Source: Solidesulfovibrio magneticus
Lineage (GTDB): Bacteria; Desulfobacterota; Desulfovibrionia; Desulfovibrionales; Desulfovibrionaceae
Direction: 5' to 3'
Length of the DNA stretch: 14,756 nt
Assembly: GCA_002482565.1 (NCBI GenBank)
Contig: DLGG01000175.1
Location: forward strand, 1-14,756
The notes beneath the pieces were generated by a model. It had not been told where the DNA came from. It did not search any database and saw only the letters and a program-made list of their open reading frames with translations. The translations under genes were made by a program, and so were the position numbers. This document shows, piece after piece, positions 13,052-14,756 of this stretch. Position 1 is the stretch's first letter. Every line of letters begins with the position of its first letter.

Positions 13052-14404
13052 ATGAACATGCAAGCAAACGACGAATTGGAATTGTCCGTCGCCCGCCTGG
13101 CCCTTGGCGGCCGGGGCGTGGCGCGCCTCGACGGCATGGTGGTTTTCGTGGACGGCGCGCTGCCCGGCGAGACCGTCATGGCCAAGATCACCCAGGTGAA
13201 AAAAGGCTTTGCCGAGGCCGTGGCCGAGCGCATCATCACCCCCGCCCCCGAGGCCGTTACACCCCGCTGCCCCCATTTCGGGGTCTGCGGCGGCTGCGAC
13301 TGGCAGCGCCTGGACTACCCGGCCCAGCTTTTCTGGAAACGCGAGCAGGTGGCCGAGACCCTGGCCCGCCTGGGCGGCCTGACGGGCGTTCCCGTGGCCG
13401 ACACCGTGCCCTCGCCCGAGATCTACGGCTACCGCAACAAGATGGAGTTCGCCTTTGCCGGCCGGCTCCACCTGGGCCTTCGCGAACGCCGCAATCCGGC
13501 CCGGGCGCTGGATATCGAAACCTGTCCGCTCATGGCTCCCTGGGCGGCCGAGATGGTGGGCGTCGTGCGCGAGCTGTGCCGCGAAACGGGCCTGGCCGCC
13601 TATGATCCCCGCACCGGCAAGGGCGTGTGGCGGCATCTGGTCCTGCGCGACTCCCGCCACGACGGCTCGCGTCTGGTCCACGTCATCACCGGCCCTTCGC
13701 GCGCCGCCGGCGACGCCGTCCATACCCTGGGCAAGACGCTTATGGAGCGGTTCCCGGAGCTGACCGGCTTTGTCCATTCCGTGCGCCGTGCCCCCACCCC
13801 CGTGGCCCACGGCGAGCGCCAGTCCATCGTGCTCGGCCGGGGACACCTCACCGAACAAATGGGCCAGGCGACCCTTCGCGTCCTGCCCGACGCCTTTGCC
13901 CAGACCAACACCGGCGCGGCCCAAAGCCTCTACGGGATCGTCACCCGCGAAGCCGGCAGCGACCCGACCGGCACGGCGCTCGACCTCTACTGCGGCTCGG
14001 GCGGCCTGGCCATCAATCTCGCCTCGGCCTTTGCCGAGGTGCGGGGGCTGGACATCGACCCGCGCTCCATCGAAAGCGCCAAGGCCTCGGCCAAGCTCTC
14101 CGAAGCCCACAACTGCGTCTTCGAGGCCGCCGACGCGGCCGACGCCCTGGACGATCTGGCCGGCGATCCGCCCACCGTCGTGGTCCTCGACCCGCCCCGG
14201 GCCGGAGCCGCGCCCGAGGTCGTGGCCGCCATCCTGCGGACAGCGCCCAAGCGTGTGGTCTACGTGTCCTGCAACCCGGCCACCCTGGCCCGGGATCTCA
14301 AACGCCTGGCCGAAGCCTACGACGTGGCCAGCGTCACCCCGGTGGATCTCTTCCCCCACACGGCCCATATCGAAGTGGTGGCGAGTTTGACGCTGCGGGG
14401 ATGA
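13052..14404 (+). CDS. rlmD: 23S rRNA (uracil-5-)-methyltransferase, RumA/RlmD family
   Basis: The product transfers a methyl group from S-adenosylmethionine to C5 of a uracil in RNA, in RlmD the 23S rRNA U1939. ATG at 13052 has AAGG five bases upstream and gives 450 aa, the family length. An N-terminal TRAM RNA-binding domain (about residues 5-62) is followed by the [4Fe-4S] ligands CPHFGVCGGC (Cys73, 79, 82) and Cys158. The SAM-binding motif LDLYCGSGGLAINLA is at about residues 310-325, the DPPRAG motif follows, and the catalytic Cys407 lies in YVSCNPATLARDL. Related RlmC and TrmA enzymes cannot be fully excluded, but the TRAM domain plus iron-sulfur cluster favours the RlmD type. It appears to be transcribed alone; the 137-bp gap before it separates it from the divergent kinase. 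A palindromic repeat and a hairpin follow. Confidence 0.93.
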   Translation: MNMQANDELELSVARLALGGRGVARLDGMVVFVDGALPGETVMAKITQVKKGFAEAVAERIITPAPEAVTPRCPHFGVCGGCDWQRLDYPAQLFWKREQVAETLARLGGLTGVPVADTVPSPEIYGYRNKMEFAFAGRLHLGLRERRNPARALDIETCPLMAPWAAEMVGVVRELCRETGLAAYDPRTGKGVWRHLVLRDSRHDGSRLVHVITGPSRAAGDAVHTLGKTLMERFPELTGFVHSVRRAPTPVAHGERQSIVLGRGHLTEQMGQATLRVLPDAFAQTNTGAAQSLYGIVTREAGSDPTGTALDLYCGSGGLAINLASAFAEVRGLDIDPRSIESAKASAKLSEAHNCVFEAADAADALDDLAGDPPTVVVLDPPRAGAAPEVVAAILRTAPKRVVYVSCNPATLARDLKRLAEAYDVASVTPVDLFPHTAHIEVVASLTLRG

Positions 14405-14419
14405 GAGGGAGACAAGAGG

Positions 14420-14462
14420 GAAGATGCCTCCGGCGGCCGGGGGCCTGAGGCCCCCGGACCCC
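14420..14462 (+). repeat. 43-bp GC-rich palindromic repeat, copy 2 (3' of rumA)
   Basis: This is an exact inverted copy of 1516-1558. It starts 15 bases after the rumA stop and is preceded by a purine-only-like run (GAGAGGGAGACAAGAGGG). The hairpin core is CCGGGGGCCT (14437-14446) with AGGCCCCCGG (14448-14457). Relative to the gene before it, its orientation is the same as that of copy 1 after murI. Confidence 0.87.
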
Positions 14463-14480
14463 TAAAGGGGGGAAAATGTG

Positions 14481-14520
14481 AAGCGTCCCGGGTTCGGCAA
14501 TGGTCGGACCCGGGACGCTT
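14481..14520. terminator. Hairpin between convergent genes, likely bidirectional terminator
   Basis: AAGCGTCCCGGGT (14481-14493) is perfectly complementary to ACCCGGGACGCTT (14508-14520), a 13-bp stem with a 14-base loop. Its ends carry short A and T runs on either strand. It lies between the rumA stop and the stop of the minus-strand gene on the right, where a shared terminator is expected. The T runs are only two to three bases, so efficiency is uncertain. Confidence 0.7.
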
Positions 14521-14538
14521 TGACGTTGGGAGGCGCGG

Positions 14539-14756
14539 TTACTGGACGCGGCAGGCCGGACAGTTGGCGGCCAGGGCCTTGCCGCCGTCAACCTGCCCGG
14601 CGGCCAGCAGGCAGGCGTTGACCGGCGCGTCGTCCAGGGGCGGCGCGACGGCGGACACGCAGGCGTCGCCGCCCGGCAAAGCCGCCTCGGGCAGGCCCAG
14701 CCACTGCCGGCCCACGAAGTTGGCCACCGCCTCGCCGGCCAGCCGATTGCCGGCCC
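14539..14756 (-). CDS. C-terminal end of an unrecognised cysteine-containing protein (partial)
   Basis: A minus-strand frame is open from the right edge of the window to a TAA at 14541-14539, giving the last 72 residues; the start is outside. The visible part includes VANFVGRQWLGLPE and ends NCPACRVQ. It has four cysteines (GDACV, VNACLL, NCPAC), which could form disulfides if the protein is exported, or bind a metal. No CxxCH haem motif is present, and I recognise no family. A GTG at 14727 could be read as a start but has no reason to be preferred. The open frame, GC-rich codon use and a convergent hairpin after the stop support it as a real gene end. Confidence 0.55.
   Translation of the reverse strand, partial: AGNRLAGEAVANFVGRQWLGLPEAALPGGDACVSAVAPPLDDAPVNACLLAAGQVDGGKALAANCPACRVQ

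Noticed and set aside
12965..14368. A 467-codon open frame on the minus strand opposite rumA
   Set aside because: Gly/His/Val-rich antisense frame; the plus strand has clear TRAM, iron-sulfur and methyltransferase motifs.

Overview
The window looks like chromosomal DNA of a GC-rich, strictly anaerobic, hydrogen-metabolising bacterium, most likely a Desulfovibrio/Solidesulfovibrio-type sulfate reducer. This is inferred from the gene content: a group-4-type membrane complex subunit, a trimeric NAD(P)-linked [FeFe] hydrogenase, two large sensor kinases and a Fur-like box of the type described in Desulfovibrionales. Codon use is uniformly GC-rich. I see no tRNA, rRNA, CRISPR array, insertion sequence or integrase, so nothing marks the window as a mobile element.

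Left part (1-2393). The window opens inside a 5'-truncated gene that fuses a [4Fe-4S] ferredoxin segment to a NuoB/hydrogenase-small-subunit domain. This is probably the last gene of a membrane-bound Hyc/Hyf/Ech-like operon. A 183-aa protein with a Rossmann-like SLOG signature follows. Then come an AT-rich perfect dyad, a strong terminator and a GC-rich palindromic repeat. The minus-strand murI (glutamate racemase) starts near 2393.

Centre (2468-10392). A 901-residue hybrid histidine kinase lies on the minus strand. A 700-bp divergent intergenic region full of dyads and repeats separates it from the operon hydC-hydB-hydA. This operon has the gene order and domain layout of the electron-bifurcating HydABC hydrogenases: a NuoE-like subunit, a NuoF-like flavin subunit with [2Fe-2S] and 2[4Fe-4S] additions, and a catalytic H-cluster subunit with an added C-terminal [2Fe-2S] domain. 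All ligands needed for the H-cluster, FMN/NADH site and relay clusters are visible. A textbook intrinsic terminator closes the operon. By family knowledge the complex couples NAD(P)H and reduced ferredoxin oxidation to H2 formation, or the reverse, in the cytoplasm.

Right part (10393-14756). A good Fur-box match overlaps a perfect TTGACA -35 hexamer upstream of two small unrecognised genes of 54 and 102 aa. The rest is a minus-strand membrane sensor kinase (dCache-like, NtrB-type transmitter), the divergent 23S rRNA m5U methyltransferase gene rumA/rlmD, a second copy of the palindromic repeat, a convergent hairpin, and the 3' end of an unrecognised cysteine-containing protein on the minus strand.

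No completely unknown multi-gene system is evident. The points most worth following are the dense regulatory region before the hydrogenase, the putative Fur-controlled small proteins, the Cys-Gly tail of HydA, and the 43-bp repeat that occupies the same 3' position after murI and rumA.
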